From NCBI GenBank assembly GCA_016201905.1, contig JACQBQ010000024.1:116919-166939 (forward strand): DNA of 50,021 bases, read 5' to 3'. The notes beneath the pieces are model-generated. The model was not told the DNA's origin, ran no database searches, and saw only the letters and a program-made list of their open reading frames with translations. Shown in pieces: positions 34,556 to 42,893 of the stretch. This DNA comes from Candidatus Melainabacteria bacterium (GTDB lineage: Bacteria > Cyanobacteriota > Vampirovibrionia > 2-02-FULL-35-15). Positions within the stretch are counted from its first letter, which is position 1, and the number at the start of each line of letters is the position of its first letter. Position numbers and translations under genes: made by a program.

Positions 34556-35013
34556 ATGAAACTAAGTGCTGTATTACCTTTAACTTATTTTAAGAAAGGC
34601 ATTGTAAAACAATTATTTCAAAGGTTCCAAAAAATTATAACTGGAAGGCAATAGAAGAGCTAATTCATTCTAAGCTGCCCTATCATGAATCGATTACTAT
34701 AACTATCCAGAACAAACAAGTTCCTTTAAATTACACAATTAAAAGAAACCATAAAGAGATTGAAATGGTTGCAGCTTCTACAGTCTTTAATGGTGTAAAG
34801 AGTAGATTTATTTATGACTGTAGAAAAAAAATTGGTTGCATTGATTTTCCGAGAAAAAATCTCAGGGCCTGGATTTTAAAAAACGGAAATATTGTTATTA
34901 GACCTGTAATTAAAGAAAAAGAATACAACCCATCTTATGTATTAGGTTTTAGTAAATTAGCTGCTATTCACCTTGAAGGTTATTTAAAACACTTTGCTGA
35001 TGAGCTGTTGTAA
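34556..35013 (+). pseudogene. Probable frameshifted gene of unknown function
   Basis: An open frame from ATG 34556 opens MKLSAVLPLTYFKKGIVK and closes at a TAG at 34652. From about 34605 a second frame carries on as ISKVPKNYNWKAIEELIHSK and stays open to the stop at 35011-35013, passing an ATG at 34765. Joined, they give about 150 residues of sensible, basic sequence. Either there is a real frameshift near 34600-34620, or only the 82-residue part from 34765 is expressed. No ribosome binding site is seen at either ATG. Family not recognised. Confidence 0.4.
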
Positions 35014-35022
35014 AAGACTAGC

Positions 35023-35121
35023 TGTCATTGCGAGGAGGCTCTAAAAGAGCCGACCCGCTTCGCTAGCGAAGCGAGGCGAGCGCGGCAATCTCCTAACGTT
35101 TTGAGATAGCCTGGAATGACA
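35023..35121. repeat. Imperfect palindromic repeat element
   Basis: The outer arms are TGTCATT (35023) and AATGACA (35115). Inside lie the hairpin GGCTCT-AAA-AGAGCC (35037-35051) and the perfect 18-bp palindrome CGCTTCGCTAGCGAAGCG (35056-35073). The sequence ...GTCATTGCGAGGAGG ... GCAATCTC... resembles a repeat type common in many bacterial genomes. A T-rich run follows, so it may also act as a terminator. Confidence 0.7.
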
Positions 35122-35242
35122 TTCTCTCTTTTTTATTCAGGGAAAGTCCTCCATTGGTTTAAATCCAAGCCATATTTAACCAGCCTATAACTTAGCTCTG
35201 TTACTCTACCCCCAGGTTTTAAAAATTAAAAAGGAGAGCATC

Positions 35243-35587
35243 ATGAAAAAGTTTTTTGTAATTTTAACTATGTTTACAGTTTTATTTATCTCATCTAATC
35301 CTTCTTTTGCAAGCAGCAGAGGAAAAAATATTGAACAAAGATTACAGACTTTAGAAAAACATTATTTAAATCAACTCTTCATGGCAAGAGCCGATGACCT
35401 GACCCTGAAATTGTGTAATTGTACTTGTGCTACACCTACAACTATTACAACTAGCCTTGCCTTTTCGTCTAGTTGTACTGTTGATAGTGATTGTTTTGTC
35501 GCAAAGTATGATGGGAGTCAGTGCTCTGCCTTTTGTAAGGCTAATAATACTGTAGCTGTAGATGGCACCTGTTTAATTTTTAATTAA
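35243..35587 (+). CDS. Small secreted cysteine-rich protein
   Basis: 114 residues. AAAGGAG lies about five bases before ATG. The signal peptide MKKFFVILTMFTVLFISS has a likely cleavage after SFA (residue ~24). The mature ~90 residues contain eight cysteines in the second half (CNCTC, then single Cys spaced about 4-16 apart), suggesting four disulfides. I do not recognise the family. Its 5' leader is preceded by the palindromic repeat. Confidence 0.7.
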   Translation: MKKFFVILTMFTVLFISSNPSFASSRGKNIEQRLQTLEKHYLNQLFMARADDLTLKLCNCTCATPTTITTSLAFSSSCTVDSDCFVAKYDGSQCSAFCKANNTVAVDGTCLIFN

Positions 35588-35657
35588 TTAATTATTGTTT
35601 ATTTAACAGTTAATGAGATTAATCAAACTAGCAGAAGTAGCAGGTAAAAACTTTTCG

Positions 35658-35688
35658 AATGTCATTGCTAACCCTGAACAGTGACATT
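35658..35688. terminator. Inverted repeat between convergent genes, possible two-way terminator
   Basis: AATGTCATTG and CAGTGACATT (one mismatch) are separated by 11 bases, and GTTTTTA follows shortly after. It lies between the Cys-rich protein gene and the convergent DUF4143 gene. Part of it (TGTCATTGC) matches the left end of the element at 35023. Confidence 0.35.
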
Positions 35689-35703
35689 TGAATTAGTTTT
35701 TAT

Positions 35704-36870
35704 CTATGAAAGATTAGAAAGAGCTCCTATATTTTCAATAGAAAGAACTGTGATTTTTTTATGGAGCTCATAATTTTCTTTTCCTGGATAAATCACATAG
35801 ATTTTTTCAAGGGAAAGCTCATCAAGTGCTGATTTCATTGAAGGGGTCATTTTAGGAGCTTCATTGTATTTAAATTCAATGCCAAACAATTTGCCTTTTT
35901 TTTGGAATATAAGATCAATTTCTCCTCCTGTATGTACTGCCCAGAAAAATGATTCTTCCTGTCTAAGATTTAAAGCTTTTATTGCCTGTTCTAGTGCGAA
36001 CCCTTCCCATGATGCACCAAGCTTAGGATTTGCTGCTAAATCTTTACTGTTTTTAATTGAAAGAAGAGTATGAAATATACCTGAATCTCTAAAATATATT
36101 TTAGGTCTTTTAACTAGCCTTTTACTTGTATTGTAGTACCATGGCTGAAGTTGTCTGATAACAAAAGTCCCAGAAAGTGTATCTAAATATCTTTTTGCTG
36201 TGGTGTCGCTTATATTAAGGCTTCTGCCTATTTCAGAAGCATTGAATATTTGTCCATGGTAATGGGATAACATTAACCAGAATCTTCTTAGCATTTGAGG
36301 TGGTATTTGAATCCCAAGGTTTGGAATATCTCTTTCAAGAAAAGTGGTGATAAAATTCTGCCTCCACTCATAAGACATTTCTTCAGTTCTTAAAAAAAAT
36401 GATTCAGGGAATCCCCCTCTTAACCACAATAATTTATGCAACTTTGCTCCAACTTCCTCAAGGGAAAATCCACCAAGTTCTAAAAAACTTATCCTTCCTG
36501 CAAGAGATTCAGAACTTTTATTTACAAGCTCTCTTGAAGCGCTTCCTAAAATAATGTATTTTGTTTTTTTCTTTTGTTTATCAACAAGATATCTTAATAC
36601 AGGAAACAACTCAGATTTTCTTTGAATCTCATCAATTATTACAAAACCTGTAAGCTCTTCTAAAGTAAGAGTCGGGTTTTCAAGTTTTGCAAGGTCAGCT
36701 GGATTTTCAAGATCAAAAAAGTGAACTTCTTCCTTATGTTGTTTATCTGCAAACTGATGTGCTAAAGTTGTTTTTCCACATTGTCTAGGCCCTAATATTG
36801 CTACTATAGGTGTGACAGATAATTTATTTTTAAGATTAGTTAATTCATCCTCTCTTTCTATAATTTTCAT
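35704..36870 (-). CDS. AAA_14/DUF4143 P-loop ATPase, second copy
   Basis: 388 residues. Same domain order as the gene at 29264: Walker A GPRQCGKT (residues 27-34), Walker B FVIIDEIQRKSELFP, GSASRELVNKSSESLAGRIS, then DUF4143 with FWAVHTGGEIDLIF and GIEFKYNEAPK at the end. It is clearly a homologue but distant, so not a recent duplicate. It lacks a ribosome binding site. A TATAAA box ends six bases before the ATG and an inverted repeat overlaps the promoter. Confidence 0.92.
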   Translation of the reverse strand: MKIIEREDELTNLKNKLSVTPIVAILGPRQCGKTTLAHQFADKQHKEEVHFFDLENPADLAKLENPTLTLEELTGFVIIDEIQRKSELFPVLRYLVDKQKKKTKYIILGSASRELVNKSSESLAGRISFLELGGFSLEEVGAKLHKLLWLRGGFPESFFLRTEEMSYEWRQNFITTFLERDIPNLGIQIPPQMLRRFWLMLSHYHGQIFNASEIGRSLNISDTTAKRYLDTLSGTFVIRQLQPWYYNTSKRLVKRPKIYFRDSGIFHTLLSIKNSKDLAANPKLGASWEGFALEQAIKALNLRQEESFFWAVHTGGEIDLIFQKKGKLFGIEFKYNEAPKMTPSMKSALDELSLEKIYVIYPGKENYELHKKITVLSIENIGALSNLS

Positions 36871-36876
36871 AATTTA

Positions 36877-36920
36877 TTTATACCATGAAATCTCTCCATT
36901 GTATACAGAATTTTCATGGT
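36877..36920 (-). promoter_or_regulatory. Promoter and inverted repeat of the second DUF4143 gene
   Basis: The -10-like TATAAA is on the minus strand at 36882-36877, six bases before the ATG. Perfect 9-bp arms ACCATGAAA (36882-36890) and TTTCATGGT (36912-36920) flank the -35 region. The arrangement mirrors that at 29208-29255, but with a different arm sequence. Confidence 0.45.
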
Positions 36921-37021
36921 TCTATAAGATTGTAGAAATTAAGCCTTGTACCCGTTTTGGTTAACATACTTACAATATTGTGGTAAACTATACCCAATCT
37001 CAGAAAATTAGAAAGTACTCA

Positions 37022-37507
37022 ATGGGAACTAGTGTAAATCCAGTTATTAATGCTTCTTTATGGCATGGGCTTAGAGCTTTTGTTGCTGGGCATGGGGAAC
37101 TTCTTGCCCCTAATTCTAAAATTGATTTTTTAATTGATATTCCTAAAGAAAGTGGTCATGGAACTGAAATGCAAGAAGTTAGAATGACTTTTGCATATCC
37201 TACAAATGCTAATGGTGTAAAAATATATGGCTCAACAAAATCCACCATTGGTATTGTAAGTGAATGCAAGCTAGATTTAGAAGACAATACAGGAAGAATT
37301 ACGCTTCCTCAGTTTAATAGTGAGGTTGAGTTAAGTGAAGAAAAGTGTTCTATTGAGGTTCCAGAAAGTTCGCATCCAGATATTTATACTTTTACCCACG
37401 AAGCACTTTCATTTTTCCAGGATGTTTTAGATAGGTTTATAAGCGGCGAAGATGAGAAAATCCAGGAAACACTTAAAGAAATGATGTTAAGAATAAAAAA
37501 GAGTTAA
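37022..37507 (+). CDS. Hypothetical protein, ~161 residues
   Basis: The frame is open from a GTG at 36980. I prefer the ATG at 37022, which opens MGTSVNPVINASLWHGLRAF; its upstream GAAAG is only a weak binding site. The centre looks like beta-strands with Gly/Thr/Lys patches (VKIYGSTKSTIGIVSECKLD). The C-terminus (residues ~120-160) is a helical, charged tail. No signal peptide or known motif. It lies 28 bases from the convergent aminotransferase. Confidence 0.6.
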   Translation: MGTSVNPVINASLWHGLRAFVAGHGELLAPNSKIDFLIDIPKESGHGTEMQEVRMTFAYPTNANGVKIYGSTKSTIGIVSECKLDLEDNTGRITLPQFNSEVELSEEKCSIEVPESSHPDIYTFTHEALSFFQDVLDRFISGEDEKIQETLKEMMLRIKKS

Positions 37508-37535
37508 ATGGGTAAAGAAAAAAATAAAGAAAATA

Positions 37536-38690
37536 TTATTTTATGCTTTTAGAACCCGATAAAATTACTCTTTTGCTGTGACTTTCATTTAAATACTCTT
37601 CAAACTTTTTAAGACATTGAGGCATATTTTTTCTGCCAAAACCGACTCTAAAGTTTTTATTACCGAAATCATACTTAGTGCTTGGTAAGAGAAAGACTCC
37701 TTTTTTCTCTATAAGATCTATGCAAAACTTTTCAATATCAGTTTCAAGCTTAATGCTTGGAAATGCTATCGTTCCTGCTTTTGGTGCTTGAAAGTTAAAG
37801 GTGTCTTTGTATCTTTTAAAAAAATCATCCAATGTTTTTAAATTAGTTTTAATTATTTCCAGATTTCTTTTAAAAATCTTTTCTTTATGTTTTAAAGCTA
37901 TGATAGATAAAAACTCACTTGGTGCACTGCTACAGATAGTGGTGTAGTCTTTAAAAGCAGCCATTTTATTTAAGATTTCTTTGTTTTTTGTCGCACTCCA
38001 GCATATTCGTAAACCAGGCAGTGCAAAAGCTTTTGACATACCGCCTACAGAAACCCCATTTTCATATAGATCACAAATAGCAGGTAATCTATCTGATTCA
38101 TTATATTCCAGAAATCTATATACTTCATCAGAAAAAATAATTATATTGTTCTCCCTTGCGATTTTTATAATTTCTTCAAGCTTATTTTTACTGGGCAGGT
38201 AACCTGTTGGATTATGCGGGAGATTTAAAATAATAGCCTTAGTATCTTTTCTAATATTCTTCTTTAAAAAATCTATATCTAATTCCCAGTTGTCTTTTTC
38301 TTTTAAAGTCCACTTCGTAACTTCACAGCCAATAGCAGAAGCGACCTCGTAGAGGGATTGGTAAGCTGGAAACTGTACAATTACATGATCACCCTTTTCT
38401 AGAGCCACATTCATAAAAATAAAAATACCTTCTTCAGCTCCAGAGTGTACAAGGATATTTTCAGGCATAATATTTTTATAAGTTTTTGTAATTTCATTTC
38501 TTAGTTTAAGACTTCCCTGTGTTTCTGTATAGCCAAGCCATTGTTTTTTAAAAGCATCAATAGAGCCTGGTTCAAAACTAAGTAACTCTTCCAGTGAAAA
38601 AGATTCTGGATCAGAGGAGCATAATAAGTACGGAGCAGTAAACTCATACTTTGCAAAAAATCTCTCTAGCTCAAAGTCTGCTATCTTCAT
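37536..38690 (-). CDS. Class I/II PLP-dependent aminotransferase
   Basis: 384 residues, standard fold-type I size. PLP-binding motifs: NLPHNPTGYLPS, FSDEVYRFLEY with the Asp that contacts the pyridine ring, and GGMSKAFALPGLRICW with the Schiff-base Lys. The C-terminal Arg block is NFRVGFGRKN. The substrate is unknown; the spacing resembles alanine/aspartate-type enzymes. It follows the HEAT-repeat gene after five bases and is probably co-transcribed with it. The tail (RVILSGSKSIK) is slightly longer than usual. Confidence 0.9.
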   Translation of the reverse strand: MKIADFELERFFAKYEFTAPYLLCSSDPESFSLEELLSFEPGSIDAFKKQWLGYTETQGSLKLRNEITKTYKNIMPENILVHSGAEEGIFIFMNVALEKGDHVIVQFPAYQSLYEVASAIGCEVTKWTLKEKDNWELDIDFLKKNIRKDTKAIILNLPHNPTGYLPSKNKLEEIIKIARENNIIIFSDEVYRFLEYNESDRLPAICDLYENGVSVGGMSKAFALPGLRICWSATKNKEILNKMAAFKDYTTICSSAPSEFLSIIALKHKEKIFKRNLEIIKTNLKTLDDFFKRYKDTFNFQAPKAGTIAFPSIKLETDIEKFCIDLIEKKGVFLLPSTKYDFGNKNFRVGFGRKNMPQCLKKFEEYLNESHSKRVILSGSKSIK

Positions 38691-38695
38691 ACTAT

Positions 38696-39184
38696 TTATA
38701 ATATCTTCTCATCAATTTTATATTTTAGCTTTAAAATGTTTTTTGCCTCATCATGGACATATTTGTTTTTGTCTTTTAATGCTTCTGTTAGTACAGAAAT
38801 TATTACTTTTGCATCTCCTGCACTTCTTCCTAGAGCTTCTACTGCTGCCCAGCGGACATACTCATTTTCATCTTTTAGTATTGCCTCAGTTAAAGGAGTG
38901 GCTACTTCTTCACCACTTACATATCCTAAAGCCCATGCTGCTACTCCACGAATATACCAGTGTATATCTTTTAGTAATGCTTCTGTCAGTGCAGGAATCG
39001 CTGCTTTTGCATGCCTTCCCAGCATTCCAAGGGCTCTTGCTGCATTTTCACGGGCCTCTAACTTTTTATTTTTTAATCTTTCAATTAATTTTTCAACTTC
39101 AGGCAGGAATTCCTCACTTGAGCTCCATGCACTAATATAAGGTTCTGGTTTCGGGCTTACTTTTCCAACTCCTGAAAGTCCCAT
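38696..39184 (-). CDS. HEAT-repeat protein
   Basis: 162 residues. Three or four ~31-residue HEAT units of the PBS-lyase type are clear after residue ~35: ARENAARALGMLG, WYIRGVAAWALGYV, EYVRWAAVEALGRS, each followed by a second helix ending in LTEA(I/L)LKD. Such units form protein-binding scaffolds. No signal peptide. AAGGA lies about six bases before the ATG. It directly precedes the aminotransferase. Confidence 0.85.
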   Translation of the reverse strand: MGLSGVGKVSPKPEPYISAWSSSEEFLPEVEKLIERLKNKKLEARENAARALGMLGRHAKAAIPALTEALLKDIHWYIRGVAAWALGYVSGEEVATPLTEAILKDENEYVRWAAVEALGRSAGDAKVIISVLTEALKDKNKYVHDEAKNILKLKYKIDEKIL

Positions 39185-39253
39185 GGTTAATTCCTTTTTT
39201 AAAACTAAGTTTTAATACTATACCAAGATATATATTTAACCTTCAAGTAGATT

Positions 39254-40081
39254 TTATAAGTTTCTAATATACTCATATAAAAACTGCCCAGCCCAGCCTG
39301 CATAGCCGCCAAAGTAGCTTTGAGTCCATGCTCGCATTTCTTCATATTTCATTTTTGGGTTTAATTTGTAAAACTGAATTAAAAATCTTTTTCCCCAGAT
39401 ATCAAGCGGAGTAACATTCTCGAAACCCAATGAAAAAACTAACACACAGTCTGTAATTTTATCTCCCACTCCATTTATCTCTTTAAGTGTATTTCTTGCT
39501 GTGCTCTCTGATAACTTTTTTATTTTGTTTTGTAGTTCTGTTTTAAGAATGTATTGTGCTGCTCCTTTTAAATATTTAGCCCTGAAACCTAACTTGCACC
39601 CTAACAGGTCATCCAGTTTTGCATTTGCAAGGACTTCAGTCCTAGGAAATAGAAATATTTTTTTGCCATCTATAGTAATAGATTTACCGAACTTTTCATT
39701 TAACATTCGTATTATTTTTCTAATTGAACTTATGTTATTGTTTGAAGAGATCATAAATGATAGTAGGGTTTGTTCAAAGTCTTGGTTTAATAGTCTTAGA
39801 TTTGGATATTTTTTAATAGCAGATTTAATATAGCGATCCTTCTCTATTTTTTTTAAAATCTTTTTATAATCTGTATCCAGCTTCAAGTACTTTTTTAAAA
39901 AATGCAAATCATCTTTTCTAGGATATGTTTGCCAGAATAATTCTTCCCCATTGATTTTTAATTTAATTGCCTTAGTGCTTGTAAAACCATAAAAATAGCC
40001 ATCTTCAAAATCCCAGTTAAATGCCTGCCCGCCAAGTAATGTCGTCTCTAAATCATATTGTGGCAAGGATAGCTTGTTCAT
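39254..40081 (-). CDS. OGG1-type 8-oxoguanine DNA glycosylase/AP lyase
   Basis: 275 residues. It removes oxidised guanine from DNA. The opening QAFNW corresponds to the GQSFRW block of eukaryotic-type OGG1. It is followed by ISSNNNISSIRKIIRMLNE and CKLGFRAKYL. The helix-hairpin-helix GVGDKITDC holds the catalytic Lys208, and TPLDIW holds the catalytic Asp227. Residue layout fits the OGG1 branch rather than AlkA or Nth. Its start has no strong binding site, but TATAAT lies ~20 bases upstream. Confidence 0.9.
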   Translation of the reverse strand: MNKLSLPQYDLETTLLGGQAFNWDFEDGYFYGFTSTKAIKLKINGEELFWQTYPRKDDLHFLKKYLKLDTDYKKILKKIEKDRYIKSAIKKYPNLRLLNQDFEQTLLSFMISSNNNISSIRKIIRMLNEKFGKSITIDGKKIFLFPRTEVLANAKLDDLLGCKLGFRAKYLKGAAQYILKTELQNKIKKLSESTARNTLKEINGVGDKITDCVLVFSLGFENVTPLDIWGKRFLIQFYKLNPKMKYEEMRAWTQSYFGGYAGWAGQFLYEYIRNL

Positions 40082-40155
40082 AGTTATCTAATTTTAGATC
40101 TATTATAGGAGACTTTTATCCCGCAAAGAGCTTTACATAGCGTCTTATATCAAAC

Positions 40156-40791
40156 TCATAATTTCATTGCTAAAGTAAGCCCGTCTCTAATAATTAACAT
40201 AACTGCTTCTACTCTACTATCACTGAGTACCTGTTTGTTAAATGAATCCAGTGCAATACTGTTTTCATCTTTTGGATTTAAAACTCTACCGCTCCAGAGA
40301 ACATTGTCAGCTACAATTAGCCCACCTTTTCTAATTTTTGGAAGACATGCTTCCCAGTAGTTTGTGTAGTTTACCTTGTCAGCATCAATAAAAACAAAAT
40401 CAAATAAACCATCAATATTATTTAAGGTTTCCAGTGCAGGACCGAGAATAAGTTTAATTTTATTTCCATGAGGACTGCGAGCCCAGTAGGACATTGCTAT
40501 ATCAGTAGTCTCTTTGTCTATGTCTAATGTTATAAGCTCTCCGTCATCTGGAAGTCCTTCTGCCATGACAAGAGCGCTGTACCCGGTAAAAGTCCCGATT
40601 TCTAAAACCCTTTTACTGTTTGTAATCCTTACTAAAAGTCTAAGAAGTGCCCCTACCCGGTGTCCTACCTGCATATGAGGTATTTTTGTTTTAGCAAATG
40701 TTTCTTTATATAGCTCATGCAAAATAGGGCTTTCATTTTTAGTATGAGCTAAAGCATAGCCCTCAACAGGTCCCATAACAAATGACAACAT
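40156..40791 (-). CDS. SAM-dependent O-methyltransferase (CCoAOMT-like)
   Basis: 211 residues, the usual size for the Methyltransf_3 family. The SAM-binding motif I is VLEIGTFTGYSAL. ELITLDIDKE supplies the ribose-binding acid, and FDFVFIDADKVNY followed by GGLIVADNVLWSGRV carries the metal-binding acids typical of the family. The acceptor is unknown. AGGAAG lies four bases before the ATG. It is not obviously in an operon. Confidence 0.92.
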   Translation of the reverse strand: MLSFVMGPVEGYALAHTKNESPILHELYKETFAKTKIPHMQVGHRVGALLRLLVRITNSKRVLEIGTFTGYSALVMAEGLPDDGELITLDIDKETTDIAMSYWARSPHGNKIKLILGPALETLNNIDGLFDFVFIDADKVNYTNYWEACLPKIRKGGLIVADNVLWSGRVLNPKDENSIALDSFNKQVLSDSRVEAVMLIIRDGLTLAMKL

Positions 40792-40887
40792 AAAATCTTC
40801 CTTATAATACTGGCTTAGAAGTATTAAACCACAGAAGATGTTTTTTGTGTATCAGGTAAAATAGGTGATTTGATTAAGAAGTTTTAA

Positions 40888-41748
40888 TTAATCATTAACT
40901 ATACCTTTTAAAGTTTTTAATTCAGGATAATTTGTTTGGTCAATGCTAAGCGGTGTAATAGTTACATATCCGTTTGCAAAAGCATTAATATCTGTTTCAG
41001 GATCATTGTCAATGTTTAGCTTCGTTATATTTGTTTTGTAGGCTTCAAAAAATGGGAAATGTTTCTTGTGATAAGTGTTAGTCTCGTCAATTAAACTAAG
41101 CTTAGTAACTTTTGTACCTTTAATTCCTTTTGAAATGCCAGCCGGAAAATTTATATTAAGCAAAAGTTTTGGTTGTAAAAGTTTTTTGGAAATAAGTTTT
41201 TCAACCAGCTTACGAACATAAATTGCGCTAGCTTTGTAATCATCCCGATTATTACCCTGTAGTGATGTAGCTATTGCAGGAAAACCAAGAATTGCAGCTT
41301 CTCTGGCTGCACCTGCTGTACCAGAGCGAAATGTAACTGGACCTAAATTTTCTCCTTTGTTAATTCCTGAAATTACTAAATCCGGTTTTGTTTTTATAAG
41401 ATTTTCAATACCAATATGTACGCATGTAGCTGGTCTTGCTGAAATTGCATACCAGGGGATTTTCTTGTGGTTTTTAATTTGACTTACAAAAATCGCTTCA
41501 CGATATGTAATCCCATGACCAGCTCCGCTTTGCTGCTTGGCTGGTGCAGCTACAGTTACCATGGCTATAGGGCTTAGTGCTTCAGCTAAGGCTTTAAGAC
41601 CTGGTGCGTTGTATCCATCGTCGTTAGAAAGGAGGATATAAAAATCTGATTTCGGTAAAGCATCTACAGCTTGTGAGATTGTAGCTGATGAAAATGTTAA
41701 ACAAATTATGAGTACAAAAATTATAGAACTTAAGAGCCTTTTCATCAT
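40888..41748 (-). CDS. surE: 5'/3'-nucleotidase SurE with a signal peptide
   Basis: 286 residues. The SurE core has LLSNDDGYNAPG (metal-binding Asp43/Asp44), the APAKQQSGAGHGITY block, and VISGINKGENLGPVTFRSG. It hydrolyses nucleoside monophosphates in the known family. Unusually, residues 1-27 form a clean signal peptide (MMKRLLSSIIFVLIICLTFS, then SSATISQA), so it would be periplasmic, whereas E. coli SurE is cytoplasmic. The start overlaps the preceding gene's stop by one base (TAATG), so the two are coupled. Confidence 0.92.
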   Translation of the reverse strand: MMKRLLSSIIFVLIICLTFSSATISQAVDALPKSDFYILLSNDDGYNAPGLKALAEALSPIAMVTVAAPAKQQSGAGHGITYREAIFVSQIKNHKKIPWYAISARPATCVHIGIENLIKTKPDLVISGINKGENLGPVTFRSGTAGAAREAAILGFPAIATSLQGNNRDDYKASAIYVRKLVEKLISKKLLQPKLLLNINFPAGISKGIKGTKVTKLSLIDETNTYHKKHFPFFEAYKTNITKLNIDNDPETDINAFANGYVTITPLSIDQTNYPELKTLKGIVND

Positions 41749-42887
41749 TAATTTCCCAGAGCCTGCTTTAAGTCATTAATTAAATCATTTACATCTTCAA
41801 TACCGACAGATATTCTAATTAAATTGTCTGTTATTCCAAGCTTGTCTTTTTGTTCCTTTGGTACTCCTACATGAGTCATAGTGTCAGGATGCCCGATTAA
41901 TGACTCTACTCCACCCAGGCTTTCAGCCAGTGCAAAAAGTTTTGTTGATTCAACGATTTTTTTTGCAAGATCTTTTCCACCATTAATTTCAAATGATATC
42001 ATTCCACCAAAACCACTCATTTGCTTTTTTGCAAGTTCATGCTGTGGGTGGGATTTTAGTCCAGGATAATTTACTTTTTTTATTTTTGGATGTTTTTCCA
42101 GAAACTCAGCAATTTTTTGTGCATTTTCTGCATGTTTTCTCATCCTTACTGCAAGTGTTTTAATTCCGCGCAGTACAAGCCATGAGTCAAAAGCACCTGG
42201 TGTGGCACCTACGGCATTTTGGTAAAACTTAATTTGTTCATGGAGTTTTTTATCATTTACGATAACAGCACCACCAATTACATCGCTGTGGCCTCCTAGA
42301 TATTTTGTGGTGCTATGAACTACAATGTCTGTTCCAAGATCAAGTGGCTTTTGAAAAAATGGGCTTGCAAAAGTATTGTCTACAGCTAAAAGTATGTTCC
42401 TTTTTTTTGCAATCTGACTTACTTCTTTTATGTCTGAGAGCCTGAGCATAGGATTTGTCGGGGTTTCAAGCCAGATTAATTTTGTCTTTGATGTAATTTG
42501 TGCTTCAAAGTTTTTTGAATCTCTGCCATCTACATATGTAGTCTTTATATTGAAATTTGAGAATACTCTGTTAAATAATCTTATCGTTCCACCGTAGAGA
42601 TCATTTCCAGCTACAATTTCATCGCCTGCTTTTAATAAACAAAGCACTGTACTTGTAGCAGCTAAGCCTGAAGCAAAACAAAGCCCATATTTCCCACCTT
42701 CAAGAGCTGCCAGAGCAGCTTCTAATGCAGTTCTTGTAGGGTTTCCAGTCCTTGAATATTCATATCCTTTATGTTTTCCAAGAGATTCTTGAGTGTAAGT
42801 AGAGGTCTGGTAAATAGGTGTGATCGTTGCACCTGTTGTGGGGTCTGGCTCTTGTCCAACATGAATTGCTTTTGTTTCAAATTCCAT
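41748..42887 (-). CDS. Cystathionine gamma-synthase/lyase family PLP enzyme
   Basis: 379 residues. Fold-type I PLP enzyme of the Cys/Met metabolism family. Motifs: YSRTGNPTR, CFASGLAAT, WLETPTNPMLR and HSTTKYLGGHSDVIGG with the catalytic Lys. Because it follows cystathionine beta-synthase, gamma-lyase activity (cystathionine to cysteine) is likely, but synthase activity cannot be excluded from sequence alone. CAGGAG lies nine bases before ATG and is supplied by the end of the cbs gene. It is one base coupled to surE. Confidence 0.92.
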   Translation of the reverse strand: MEFETKAIHVGQEPDPTTGATITPIYQTSTYTQESLGKHKGYEYSRTGNPTRTALEAALAALEGGKYGLCFASGLAATSTVLCLLKAGDEIVAGNDLYGGTIRLFNRVFSNFNIKTTYVDGRDSKNFEAQITSKTKLIWLETPTNPMLRLSDIKEVSQIAKKRNILLAVDNTFASPFFQKPLDLGTDIVVHSTTKYLGGHSDVIGGAVIVNDKKLHEQIKFYQNAVGATPGAFDSWLVLRGIKTLAVRMRKHAENAQKIAEFLEKHPKIKKVNYPGLKSHPQHELAKKQMSGFGGMISFEINGGKDLAKKIVESTKLFALAESLGGVESLIGHPDTMTHVGVPKEQKDKLGITDNLIRISVGIEDVNDLINDLKQALGN

Positions 42888-42893
42888 GTCGTT

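Noticed and set aside
38736-39140. Plus-strand frames of 130-134 codons antisense to the HEAT gene
   Set aside because: They arise from the repetitive HEAT codons; the minus-strand protein has clear HEAT units and a ribosome binding site.
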